From Methylothermaceae bacterium (GTDB lineage Bacteria; Pseudomonadota; Gammaproteobacteria; Methylococcales; Methylothermaceae), in contig JALSIB010000045.1 in the NCBI GenBank assembly GCA_026981855.1, forward strand, positions 1-45,979: DNA of 45,979 bases, given 5' to 3'. The notes beneath the pieces were generated by a model. The model worked only from the letters and a program-made list of their open reading frames with translations, ran no database searches and was not told the origin of the DNA. Made by a program: the position numbers and the translations under genes. Within the stretch, counting starts at the first letter, position 1; the number at the start of each line of letters is the position of its first letter. Shown one piece after another: positions 20,151 to 32,183 of this stretch.

Positions 20151-21380
20151 ATGTTGCGGATCTCACCCAAAACCGCCTGGATTCTGTACGATTTCGCCAA
20201 TTCCGCTTTCGCCACCACGGTGATGGCGGGGTTCTTCCCCTTGTTCTTCAAGCAGTACTGGCACGGCGGCGAAGTCACCGACAGCACCTTCGAACTGGGC
20301 ATCGCCAACGCCGCCGCCAGCGCCTTGATCCTGATCTCGGCGCCGCTGCTGGGGGCCATCGCCGATCAAGGACGGCTGCACAAAAATCTGCTGGCCTTTT
20401 TCGCCGCCACCGGCATCGCCGCCACCTTTGCCCTGTCCCTCCTGGGGCCGGGCATGGCCTTGGCGGCGCTCTTTCTTTTCGGCCTGGGGCTGGTGGGATT
20501 TTCCGGCGCCAACATCTTCTACGACGCCCTGTTGGTGGAAGTGGCCCGGCCGGGCGAATACGAACGCCTCTCCAGCCTCGGCTTCGCCCTGGGATACCTG
20601 GGCGGGGGGGTGCTGTTCGCCGCCAACGTGGCCATGGTACTGAACCCGTCATGGTTCGGCCTCGGTTCCTCGCAGCAGGCCGTCCACCTGGCGTTCGCCA
20701 GCGTGGCGGTGTGGTGGCTGCTGTTTTCCCTGCCGATCTGGCTGAAAGTGGGAGAGCGTCCCAGCCGCCGGCTGGATTTTTCCCTGGTCGCCGCCGGCTG
20801 GCGTCAGGTGGTCCAGACACTGGGACACATCCGCGCTCACCGGCCGGCCTTTTTGTTTCTGATCGCCTATTGGTTTTACATCGACGGGGTGGACACCATC
20901 GTCCGGATGTCCGTTGACTACGGCTTGGCCATCGGTCTCGACTGGGAAGGACTGATCACCGCCCTGCTGGTGGTGCAATTCGTCGGCTTCCCCGCCGCCA
21001 TCGCTTTCGGCCGCCTGGGGGAATGGATCGGGGTCAAGGCGGCGATCCTGCTGGGGCTGGCCGTCTACTGCGGCGTGACCCTGTTCGCCGCCACCCTGGA
21101 TTCGGCGGCCGGATTTTATACCCTGGCGGTGATGATCGGGCTGGTCCAGGGCGGCGTCCAGGCGCTCAGCCGCGCCTACTACGCCCATCTGATTCCCAAG
21201 GCCATGGCGGCGGAGTTCTTCGGCTTCTACAACATGCTGGGCAAATTCGCCGCCGTCATCGGGCCGCTGCTGGTGGGCATCACCGGCATCCTGTTCGACA
21301 GCCCCCGCGCCGGCATCTTCAGCGTTCTGATCCTGTTCGTGATCGGTGCCGCCATCCTGCTGAAGGTTCCCAGGCGCTGA
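20151..21380 (+). CDS. MFS transporter, UMF1 (Atg22-like) type
   Basis: Polytopic membrane protein of 409 residues, about 12 spans. The start SPKTAWILYDFANSAFATTVM and later GANIFYDALLVEVARPGEYERLSSLGFALGYLGG are typical of the UMF1/Atg22-like major facilitator family. Transport substrate unknown; possibly small metabolite export. An AT-rich TATAAA at 20133-20138 lies only about 12 bases before the ATG, so if it is a -10 box the message would be nearly leaderless. Convergent with metH. Confidence 0.88.
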   Translation: MLRISPKTAWILYDFANSAFATTVMAGFFPLFFKQYWHGGEVTDSTFELGIANAAASALILISAPLLGAIADQGRLHKNLLAFFAATGIAATFALSLLGPGMALAALFLFGLGLVGFSGANIFYDALLVEVARPGEYERLSSLGFALGYLGGGVLFAANVAMVLNPSWFGLGSSQQAVHLAFASVAVWWLLFSLPIWLKVGERPSRRLDFSLVAAGWRQVVQTLGHIRAHRPAFLFLIAYWFYIDGVDTIVRMSVDYGLAIGLDWEGLITALLVVQFVGFPAAIAFGRLGEWIGVKAAILLGLAVYCGVTLFAATLDSAAGFYTLAVMIGLVQGGVQALSRAYYAHLIPKAMAAEFFGFYNMLGKFAAVIGPLLVGITGILFDSPRAGIFSVLILFVIGAAILLKVPRR

Positions 21381-21423
21381 CCCTGGGAGACGATGCCCCA
21401 GCCCCAACATTCTCTCCAGCCGT

Positions 21424-25107
<3,684 letters not shown>

Positions 25108-25189
25108 CGAAACGTCGGTTCAGTCCAGATAATCTTTCAACTTTACCACGGGCAAATCAGGAAATCGTCTCAATTTTTGAATCGAGTTT

Positions 25190-25198
25190 TGCGATAAT
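25190..25198 (+). promoter_or_regulatory. Possible extended -10 promoter
   Basis: TGCGATAAT, an extended -10 form, lies 65 bases upstream of the exported lipocalin-like gene. No convincing -35 hexamer is present, as usual for extended -10 promoters. A strong AAGGAGG at 25210-25216 has no start codon at useful spacing. Confidence 0.35.
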
Positions 25199-25262
25199 GA
25201 CACCCTGCCAAGGAGGTTCGAAAACAAAATAGACAATAGAGAAAACAAGCAGGAGAACGACC

Positions 25263-25700
25263 ATGCACAAGCTCATCACCCTCACTCTGGCTGCCATGCT
25301 GCTGGGTTTTTCCATTGCAGGTCATGCAGTCACGATCCGCAAACAGGCCGCGGCCGCTGACACCAGCCAGCGCAATCCGGTCAAGCTGGAGGACGCCAAG
25401 CCCATTTTGGGGCAATGGACGCTGGTCGAGGTGGCCCCCCGCGCCACCGGACAACGCATCCCGGAAAACCGGACGTGGGAGTTCCGCCCCGACGGCACGC
25501 TGGTCACTTCCGGTTACAACCGCCATTTCAAACGCAACGACACCCAGACGTTCAAATATGAAATCAAAGGCGGCATGATCGTCACCGATCTGCCCGGACG
25601 CCCGGGTAAACAGCTGCGTTACAGAATCTATGACATGACAGGCGATTCCATGATTCTGCAAGGCGGACTGGAAGGTTATTACTTCTTCAAACGCAAATGA
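25263..25700 (+). CDS. Exported lipocalin-like protein of unknown function
   Basis: Protein of 145 residues: signal peptide at 1-22 (cut after AGHA), then a single beta-rich domain. LGQWTLVE, WEFRPDGTLVTSGY, KYEIKGGMIVTDL and GGLEGYYFFKRK give the strand-turn pattern of small lipocalin-like barrels, starting with the usual Gly-x-Trp. I do not recognise a named family. AGGAGAACGACC precedes the ATG. It is followed after 38 bases by a membrane protein with the same AGGAG leader, so the two are probably co-transcribed. Confidence 0.8.
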   Translation: MHKLITLTLAAMLLGFSIAGHAVTIRKQAAAADTSQRNPVKLEDAKPILGQWTLVEVAPRATGQRIPENRTWEFRPDGTLVTSGYNRHFKRNDTQTFKYEIKGGMIVTDLPGRPGKQLRYRIYDMTGDSMILQGGLEGYYFFKRK

Positions 25701-25738
25701 CATCACCGACAAAACAACTCTAACAGGAGCACAAGACA

Positions 25739-26332
25739 ATGGACATTGGAAAAAACCTCAATCCCAAATACCGGGACGATATCCTGATGTGGGCGGGTAT
25801 CGCTCTGGTCAGTACGATTTTCATCGGCATCTTCATGGTGTTCACCACCTCTTCCCCCATCGACCTGATCAAGAAAATTCTCAGTGCGATCCTGATCATG
25901 TTCCTGCCGGGTTACGTCATCGTCAAACTCTATCTGAACGATCTCAAGTTGACAGACAATCCGGCAGTGGACAAATTCATCCTTTCCTTCGGGACTTCCA
26001 TGGTCACGGTTCAGTCTTTGGCCTTCCTGGTCAATTACTTCGCCATCCACGCCGCCGACCTGGATCAGGAAATCCGCATCGAGCTGGAAAGCTGGGTGCC
26101 CATCGTCATCGTCCTGCTGGTGATCGGCGTCGCTGTCGGGCTGAAGTTCTTCTGGAAACCCATCGCCGCCAAATGGCAACAGTTGAGCGACTGGTTCCAG
26201 GCCAAAATCGGTGACATGGGGCCGACCGTACTGCTGATATTGACCACTTTCCTGGCCCTGGCGATCTTGTTTGGAATCATCTGGACCATTCTCAAGCTCA
26301 TGTTCGCGGTCTCGGGTTACCAGCCTTACTGA
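25739..26332 (+). CDS. Inner-membrane protein of unknown function
   Basis: Protein of 197 residues with about five membrane spans: 17-35, 42-62 (ends LPGYVIVKLYLND), 80-97, 118-140 and 165-190. The short soluble segment 140-160 is amphipathic (WKPIAAKWQQLSDWFQAK). Not a transporter family I recognise. Good AGGAG site. Probably in an operon with the preceding exported protein; a 7-bp hairpin without a T-run (26353-26376) follows. Confidence 0.78.
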   Translation: MDIGKNLNPKYRDDILMWAGIALVSTIFIGIFMVFTTSSPIDLIKKILSAILIMFLPGYVIVKLYLNDLKLTDNPAVDKFILSFGTSMVTVQSLAFLVNYFAIHAADLDQEIRIELESWVPIVIVLLVIGVAVGLKFFWKPIAAKWQQLSDWFQAKIGDMGPTVLLILTTFLALAILFGIIWTILKLMFAVSGYQPY

Positions 26333-26454
26333 TCGCCTCCTTGCACTGACACCCGGCGGGCCCCAGCGTCCGCCGGTTCAGCCGTGAGGTTGCCATTCCC
26401 TGGCGATGGGTTCACACTGGAAACCTTTGACAAGGTGTCAAATGAAGGCATGAA

Positions 26455-28764
26455 ATGTCCACCACGGCAATGGTCCGGGAAAAGATCGATGAGGCAACCT
26501 ACGACATCGATACCGCGGTCTATGACAGGGCTGTCAGATTCTTCCGCTTTTGCAAACGTTTTCTCCCGCTCCATTTAAACCTCCACGATCCGCAACATGC
26601 CATTCGACGAGGGCATATCCTCGTCTTCAATCATTTCGCCCGTTTCGAAACCCTGATCCCCCAGTATCTGATCCACGAATGTTGCGGCGCCTACTGCTGC
26701 GCCATCGCCCATAGGGAACTGTTCGAGATCGATGACCGTTTGAGCGATTTCCTGATGGCGACCGGGGCGATCCCTCACGACCATCCCGACCTTTTTCCCA
26801 TTCTGGCCATCCAGATCCTCCGGGGGCGCAAGGTGATCATCTTCCCGGAAGGGGGAATGGTGAAAGACCGGCGCGTCATCGATCGCAAGGGTCACTACAG
26901 CATTTTCTCCCGAACCACCCGCGAACGGCGCAAGCAACACACGGGTGCCGCAGTGCTGGGACTGGGACTGGACATCTTCAAACAGGCAGTGCTTGACGCC
27001 GCGAGGCGGGGCGATCACGGCAAGCTGGAACGCTGGCAACGGCGGCTGGGTGTCTCCGATATCGATCGGCTGGTGTCACGCTGCCGGCAACCGACCTTGA
27101 TCGTACCTGCCAACATCACTTTTTTCCCCCTTCGGATCGATCCGAACCTGGTGGAAAAACTGATCACCTCTCTTCGGCCGGGATTGAAAAAACGCTACAT
27201 CGAAGAATTGATCATCGAAAGCAATCTGCTGCTCAAAGAAACGGACATGGATATTCGGCCGGCCCAACCCATCCAGCCGTCTGGTTGCTGGCAGTGGTGG
27301 GAACGCCTGCTGATCCGCAAGCTGGTGCCGCGAATCACCGATGTTACGGAAATCTACCCGTGGCATTTCGCTCCGGGCAAAATCAGGCATCTGCTGGCCA
27401 AGAGACAGCAAACCCACGCCAAAACGATTCGCAATCGTTACATGGAGGCCATGTACAAGGCGGTCACGGTCAACCTCTGCCATCTTGCCGCCACCTTGAT
27501 CTATCTCTGCCTCGAGCAGGAACGCAATGCCATAGACAAACCCCTCTTCCACAGGTCTTTGTATCTTGCCATCAAAAAACTTCAGTGCCACAAAGCCGTT
27601 CACCTGCACCGCAGCCTGCTCGACCCCGACTGTTATCGAACCCTTCCAAATGACGAATGCCGACATTTGCAGCAGTTTCTCTGCACCGCTGAAAACACGG
27701 ACCTGATCGAACCGGTGGCGGGAAAATATCATTTCCTTCCCAAACTCAGGGAGGACTTCACTATCGACACGATACGGCTGGAGAACCCTGTGGCGGTCTA
27801 TGCCAACGAAGTCGCCCCCCTCTCGATGGTCAAAAAAAGCGTTACAGCCGCTTTCGCTCAGGCATCCTCCCTATCGCCCCCTGAACTGGCATTGCTGGCT
27901 TTCGACGATGAGGTACGTTCATGGCGATGGGATCGGGCAATCCATTCCACCTCCTGCTCTGAAACCGACCACGAGGAAATCACCACCATTCCCGGTAAAC
28001 CCTTTTTGCTCAATGCGAAACCCCGAACGAATAGAAGCGTGCTCCTTGTTCACGGCCTTTTGGCCATCCCCGCCGTCATGCGTCCCTTGGGCGAGGAACT
28101 GGCCGATGCGGGTTACACGGTGTTGGGTATTCGTCTGAAAGGACATGGCACTTCGCCCTGTGACCTGCGCGAACGCAGCTGGCAGGAATGGATGCAATCG
28201 GTCTGGCGCGGTTACCGTATCCTCGCCGCCATGAGCGAATCGATCGCCGTGGTTGGGTTTTCCACCGGGGCCCTGTTGGCTCTGCAGCTGGCGGCCGATC
28301 AGCCGGACCGGCTGACAGCGGTGGTCGCGATCACACCGGCGCTGAAATTCCGCTCCTCCATCTTCCAATTGGTTCCACTGATGCATCAGGCCAATCGGTT
28401 GACCCGATGGATCACCCATGAAGGGATGAAAGAATTCGTCGAAAATGCTTCGGAGCATCCTGAAACCAACTATACCCACATTCCGGTCAGGGCACTCTAC
28501 GAGCTTCGGCTGTTGAGCCAGGAAACCGAACGGCGCTTGAACGATGTCCATCTTCCCGCCCTGATCCTGCAAGGTGACCAGGATCCGGTGATCGACCCCG
28601 ATGGTGCCCGGCTGGCCTACGAGAGGCTGGCAAGCCGTTGCAAGACCCTCACGATGATCCATTCCCGCCTGCACGACATCGTTTTTCATGACCCCGGCCA
28701 AGTTCACGCAACCATTCGCTTCTTCCTCGACCAGTACACCCACTGCTCAAGCACCCCGATATGA
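26455..28764 (+). CDS. Acyltransferase-alpha/beta hydrolase fusion protein
   Basis: Protein of 769 residues with two enzyme domains. The first (about 40-330) is a PlsC-like glycerol-phosphate/lyso-lipid acyltransferase with FPEGG at 130-134, but its motif I is His60-x4-Glu65 (NHFARFE) where HX4D is the rule. The second (about 530-760) is a serine hydrolase with SVLLVHG, nucleophile Ser603 in GFSTG, Asp710 and His740. The middle holds a conserved helical stretch of unknown role. It overlaps the following acyl-CoA ligase by ATGA, which suggests joint handling of fatty acids released or re-attached at the inner membrane. Confidence 0.85.
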   Translation: MSTTAMVREKIDEATYDIDTAVYDRAVRFFRFCKRFLPLHLNLHDPQHAIRRGHILVFNHFARFETLIPQYLIHECCGAYCCAIAHRELFEIDDRLSDFLMATGAIPHDHPDLFPILAIQILRGRKVIIFPEGGMVKDRRVIDRKGHYSIFSRTTRERRKQHTGAAVLGLGLDIFKQAVLDAARRGDHGKLERWQRRLGVSDIDRLVSRCRQPTLIVPANITFFPLRIDPNLVEKLITSLRPGLKKRYIEELIIESNLLLKETDMDIRPAQPIQPSGCWQWWERLLIRKLVPRITDVTEIYPWHFAPGKIRHLLAKRQQTHAKTIRNRYMEAMYKAVTVNLCHLAATLIYLCLEQERNAIDKPLFHRSLYLAIKKLQCHKAVHLHRSLLDPDCYRTLPNDECRHLQQFLCTAENTDLIEPVAGKYHFLPKLREDFTIDTIRLENPVAVYANEVAPLSMVKKSVTAAFAQASSLSPPELALLAFDDEVRSWRWDRAIHSTSCSETDHEEITTIPGKPFLLNAKPRTNRSVLLVHGLLAIPAVMRPLGEELADAGYTVLGIRLKGHGTSPCDLRERSWQEWMQSVWRGYRILAAMSESIAVVGFSTGALLALQLAADQPDRLTAVVAITPALKFRSSIFQLVPLMHQANRLTRWITHEGMKEFVENASEHPETNYTHIPVRALYELRLLSQETERRLNDVHLPALILQGDQDPVIDPDGARLAYERLASRCKTLTMIHSRLHDIVFHDPGQVHATIRFFLDQYTHCSSTPI

Positions 28765-30449
28765 ACCCTAAACCTTGGCTGGATTCGTATCCTCCCGGCT
28801 TGCCTCCCCAAGCACCCGTTCCCCGGCATCGCTCCCTGGTGGCGCTGCACCAGGAATGCTGCCGGCGTTATGCCGCCTTGCCCGCCCTGGAAAATCTGGG
28901 TACCTCTTTGAGTTATCGCGAATGGGAAGGCCTGTCCTCGCGCTTTGCCGCTTTTCTTCACCACGAGCTGGGCCTCGTCAAAGGCCAGCGCCTGGCGATC
29001 ATGCTGCCCAACCTGTTGCAATATCCGGTGGTGCTCATGGGAGCGCTCAGGGCGGGGTTGATCGTGGTCAACATCAATCCCCTGTTCACCCCTCGGGAGT
29101 TGGCTCACGAATTGAGCGACTCGAACCCTGCGGCCATCGTGATACTGGAAAATTTCGCCCATGTGCTGGAACAGACAGCCACAAACCTGTGGCCGAACCA
29201 TATCATCACGACTCAGGTCGGCGACCTGCTGCCAGCCCCGAAACGAAACCTGGTGAATGGATGGCTGAAATTACGCGGGCAGGTTCCCCGTTTCGATCTG
29301 CCGAATACCTTCGATTTGTATCGAGTCCTGCGAAGGACCGGAGAAACGCCGGTGAAAGTCGATCTGAGCCCAAACGACCTGGCTTTTCTCCAATATACCG
29401 GCGGCACCACGGGAATCCCAAAAGGGGTGATGCTCAGCCACGCCAATCTGCTGGTCAACATCGAGCAGACCCGGTCGTGGTTGACTTGCGAGAATTGGCA
29501 ACGCCACCTTGACTGCGGTCTCGAAGTTCTGGTGACCGCCCTTCCCCTCTACCATATCTTCGCCCTGACCGCCAATCTGTGTGTCGGAATGGCGCTGGGG
29601 ATGCAAAATCATCTCATCACCGATCCAAGAAATCTCAAGAGAATGATCGGACTTTTACGGAAGGTTCCATTCACTTGTATCACCGGGGTCAATACTTTGT
29701 TCGATCATCTGCTCAGGCAACGCGATTTCCGTCATTTGGATTTCTCCCAATTGAAATTGACTTTGTCCGGGGGGATGCCGATGCATCGATCCGTCGCCGA
29801 GCGCTGGCAGGAAACCACCGGCTGCCCGGTCATAGAAGGATACGGTCTGACCGAGACCTCGCCGGTGGTGACGCTCAACCCTCTCGATATCGAGTCATTC
29901 ACCGGCAGTATCGGCCTGCCACTTCCTGGAACCGACTGCCGCATAGGGGATGAAAACAAATGGATGGGACCGGGAGAAACCGGCGAGTTGTGCGTGAAGG
30001 GCCCCCAGGTCATGCAGGGATATTGGAATCGGCCGGAGGAAACCGGGAGAACCTTCACCGCCGATGGCTGGCTCAAGACGGGGGACATCGCCACCATGGA
30101 TACAAAGGGGTTTTTCTATATCGTGGGCAGAAAGAAGGACATGATCCTGGTATCCGGTTTCAACGTCTATCCAAACGAGATCGAAGAAGTCATCAACGCC
30201 CATCCCGGCGTCGCCGAATGTGCCGCCGTCGGGGTGGCCGATGAACGGACCGGAGAAGCGGTCAAGGTCTTCGTGGTACGAAAGGATCCAAATCTGAGGG
30301 AAACGGAAATCCAGGCATGGTGCCGGGCCAACCTGACCTCCTATAAACGCCCCCACTATATAGAGTTCATCGACACCCTTCCCAAATCCGCAGTGGGAAA
30401 AATCCTCCGCCGACAACTCAGGGATCGATGCCGCCCCGGGCAACCTTGA
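28761..30449 (+). CDS. Long-chain acyl-CoA ligase
   Basis: Adenylate-forming enzyme activating fatty acids with ATP and CoA, 562 residues. AMP-binding motif YTGGTTGIPKGVMLSHANL, then GYGLTETSPV, the hinge KTGDIATMD and the C-terminal RKKDMILVSGFNVYPNEIEEVI and catalytic Lys in KSAVGKILRR. Closest in style to FadD. Start overlaps the stop of the acyltransferase-hydrolase (ATATGA), so the two are coupled; the ligase could recharge acyl groups freed by that protein. Confidence 0.93.
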   Translation: MNPKPWLDSYPPGLPPQAPVPRHRSLVALHQECCRRYAALPALENLGTSLSYREWEGLSSRFAAFLHHELGLVKGQRLAIMLPNLLQYPVVLMGALRAGLIVVNINPLFTPRELAHELSDSNPAAIVILENFAHVLEQTATNLWPNHIITTQVGDLLPAPKRNLVNGWLKLRGQVPRFDLPNTFDLYRVLRRTGETPVKVDLSPNDLAFLQYTGGTTGIPKGVMLSHANLLVNIEQTRSWLTCENWQRHLDCGLEVLVTALPLYHIFALTANLCVGMALGMQNHLITDPRNLKRMIGLLRKVPFTCITGVNTLFDHLLRQRDFRHLDFSQLKLTLSGGMPMHRSVAERWQETTGCPVIEGYGLTETSPVVTLNPLDIESFTGSIGLPLPGTDCRIGDENKWMGPGETGELCVKGPQVMQGYWNRPEETGRTFTADGWLKTGDIATMDTKGFFYIVGRKKDMILVSGFNVYPNEIEEVINAHPGVAECAAVGVADERTGEAVKVFVVRKDPNLRETEIQAWCRANLTSYKRPHYIEFIDTLPKSAVGKILRRQLRDRCRPGQP

Positions 30450-30528
30450 TCCCCCCTTACCACCGTTCCATTCACTTAACCTCTCTTTGAAACGACAGGC
30501 GGCCAATAACCATAATCTTTATGTGTAT

Positions 30529-30570
30529 TTGATCTGGATCAATTAAAACATATTTTTTGTATGGTATTTT
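30529..30570 (+). promoter_or_regulatory. FNR/ANR box and class II promoter
   Basis: TTGATCTGGATCAA at 30529-30542 is an exact match to the FNR/ANR consensus TTGAT-N4-ATCAA. A -10-like TATTTT at 30565-30570 puts the start point near 30577, so the box centre (30535.5) falls at about -41.5, the class II activation position. The surrounding 80 bases are unusually AT-rich for this genome. The only gene it can serve is the small membrane protein at 30695. The rest of the 30450-30694 gap shows nothing I can name. Confidence 0.72.
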
Positions 30571-30694
30571 GAGCCCCGGCTGTCACAAACAGGGAATTTC
30601 GTAAAAATTCACTGTCCCCCATCCCGGCGGACGAAAGATTCTCCCTGCATCACAGCCAAATCTATTCCAAAAACTACTGTTGAGAGAAAAAACA

Positions 30695-30856
30695 ATGGCG
30701 GAAGAGAAAGAGAAAGACTATTTCTGGCAGATCATCGCAGCCGTGGTGGTTGCCGTCGCAGTGGGCGTGTTCATGGTGAAAAAGTCCGAACAGGACAAAT
30801 ACAAAACCGCCGAGCGGGCGATCCAGGAAGATCCGGCCATGTCATCTTACAGATGA
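30695..30856 (+). CDS. 53-residue single-span membrane protein
   Basis: Small protein starting MAEEKEKDYFWQ, with one membrane span at about 12-28 (rich in Ala and Val), then a basic pair KKSEQDKYKTAERA and an acidic tail. N-terminus acidic and C-side basic, so the C-terminus likely faces the cytoplasm. Weak AGAGA site before the ATG. The reading frame is supported by a clean promoter upstream and a strong terminator 31 bases after the stop, as a monocistronic unit. Function unknown; small subunits of respiratory enzymes are a possible analogy, given the FNR-type control. Confidence 0.72.
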   Translation: MAEEKEKDYFWQIIAAVVVAVAVGVFMVKKSEQDKYKTAERAIQEDPAMSSYR

Positions 30857-30886
30857 CCCCTGTTTTGGTATAGCACCTTCATCTGG

Positions 30887-30922
30887 CAAGAGCGGCCGTT
30901 TCGCAGACGGCCGCTCTTGTTT
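30887..30922 (+). terminator. Intrinsic terminator
   Basis: A perfect 13-bp stem (30887-30899 with 30907-30919), 7-base loop, followed by TTTG. It ends the 53-residue protein unit and lies 10 bases past the stop of the convergent xoxJ-like gene. Confidence 0.75.
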
Positions 30923-30931
30923 GTCAGCACG

Positions 30932-31765
30932 TCAAATCGGGTTGCCTTCCTTGTCCACCAGGGGCACATGGTAGTCCCGCAACACCGCGGCGATGTCCGC
31001 ACGCTTCCGATCGATCAGATCTTGCAGCATTTGCCGCCTTTCCTTGTCGCCACGCCTGACCGCCATGGCGATGGCATAATCGAAGCGAATCCCTTTCTCC
31101 GACTTGAGCGGAATCAATTCATAGTCTCCAGGGTGCTTCCAGGCCAAATAAGCGCCTATCGGCCCCCATACCACCGCCATGTTGATCTTGCCATCGCTGA
31201 ACTCGTTGTCCAGCCTCATCGCGGTGTTGACCGCAGGATCTCCCGTCATGGACTGATAGGTACGGCCCTGTCTGAGCAGCTGGTGACGCAGCAACCAGGT
31301 GACGCCGGGGGTACGGTCGAACATGGCGATCTTCAGCCGCGCCTTGCGCTCGGCCGACAAATCGAACAACTGTTCGGCCTGGTGGATATCGTCGAACCCC
31401 TTGCCTTTGGCCACCACCAATACATAAGTGGACCGATAGTAGGGCTTGGTCGTGGATGCCAGCTCGTAGCCGGCGGGCACGCCCATCACCACGTCACATT
31501 TGTACCGCCCCGTATCGGGATCCTTGGCCTTGAGGGTGTTACGAAGGAAGCCGAGTCTCTGGGGAAACCAAGTATATTCGACCTTCAGCCCCAAATCGTC
31601 GGCAAACAGATGGGCAATCCTGTTCTCGAATCCAGAATCGTCACGGGCGGAAAGCGGCGGATTGGCAGGGTCGGCACACACCCTGAAAGCCGTTTCCTTC
31701 CCCTGCGCCACCTGAACCAATCCAAGCGCCAACACTCCTGCGATGAATCGCCGAACTCTACGCAT
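30932..31765 (-). CDS. XoxJ/MxaJ-like periplasmic binding protein
   Basis: Protein of 277 residues with a signal peptide (cut after VAQG) and a type II periplasmic-binding fold. The stretches RVCADPANPPLS, GFENRIAHLFADDLGLKVEYTWFPQRLGFLRNTLKA, CDVVMGVPAGYE, KPYYRSTYVLV and AVVWGPIGAYLA are hallmarks of the family associated with PQQ methanol dehydrogenases (MxaJ, XoxJ). Such proteins help assemble or deliver a partner to the dehydrogenase. No mxaF/xoxF or cytochrome gene is nearby, so this is an orphan copy. GAGGAGAGG precedes the ATG. Confidence 0.88.
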   Translation of the reverse strand: MRRVRRFIAGVLALGLVQVAQGKETAFRVCADPANPPLSARDDSGFENRIAHLFADDLGLKVEYTWFPQRLGFLRNTLKAKDPDTGRYKCDVVMGVPAGYELASTTKPYYRSTYVLVVAKGKGFDDIHQAEQLFDLSAERKARLKIAMFDRTPGVTWLLRHQLLRQGRTYQSMTGDPAVNTAMRLDNEFSDGKINMAVVWGPIGAYLAWKHPGDYELIPLKSEKGIRFDYAIAMAVRRGDKERRQMLQDLIDRKRADIAAVLRDYHVPLVDKEGNPI

Positions 31766-31898
31766 CGATCCTCTCCTCGAAATTCAAAGTTATCTGTGAA
31801 TGCTCCACCGGCCCTGTGGCCGATCATCCCGCATCACCATCCGGAAAGAGGGCAGTATACCGGAAACCGCTTTCATCCAAGGCCCTCTCGTCTTCCTT

Positions 31899-32081
31899 CC
31901 CAGGGCAATCGCATAAACCAATTCTCCTCTCTCTCGGGGAGAAGGGCCAGGGATGAGGGAGAAGTTTCCCAGTTACCGGATCAAGCCCTCACCCCAACCC
32001 CTCTCCCAGAGGGAGAGGGGCTTCAACACCGGACAAAATCAACTCCCAACGGGAAAAAAGGCGGCCATGCGGATCGCCCTG
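31899..32081 (+). repeat. MITE-like repeat, copy B (long form)
   Basis: Begins with the same 21 bases as copy A (31899-31919) and ends with the same 65-base tail (32017-32081). Ends are imperfect inverted repeats: CAGGGCAATCGCAT against CAGGGCGATCCGCAT on the other strand. The middle contains the CCCTCACCCCAACCCCTCTCCC-type sequence common in proteobacterial intergenic repeats and a perfect 10-bp hairpin (31998-32007 with 32011-32020). No clear target duplication. It fills most of the 418-base gap between xoxJ and the CBS gene; the rest holds a small hairpin (32088-32102) and the CBS gene leader. Confidence 0.75.
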
Positions 32082-32183
32082 CCCCCATCCCAAGGATTGG
32101 GAGGCCCTGCGTTTTTCCCTTGTTCACACGCTTTTTTTAAGGTAATTTGGAGGGACTTCATTGATCAACCCACGGTTTCGCCA

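Noticed and set aside
25108-25262. Possible cobalamin or SAM riboswitch ahead of metH
   Set aside because: The gap is only 155 bases and I see no B12-box-like or SAM-type stems; the divergent promoter explains the AT-rich part.
26353-26376. 7-bp hairpin after the five-span membrane protein as a terminator
   Set aside because: No T-run; GC-rich dyads of this size are expected by chance here.
31998-32020. 10-bp hairpin as the start of a CRISPR-like or attenuator structure
   Set aside because: It is the internal palindrome of the MITE-like repeat; there are no regularly spaced repeats.
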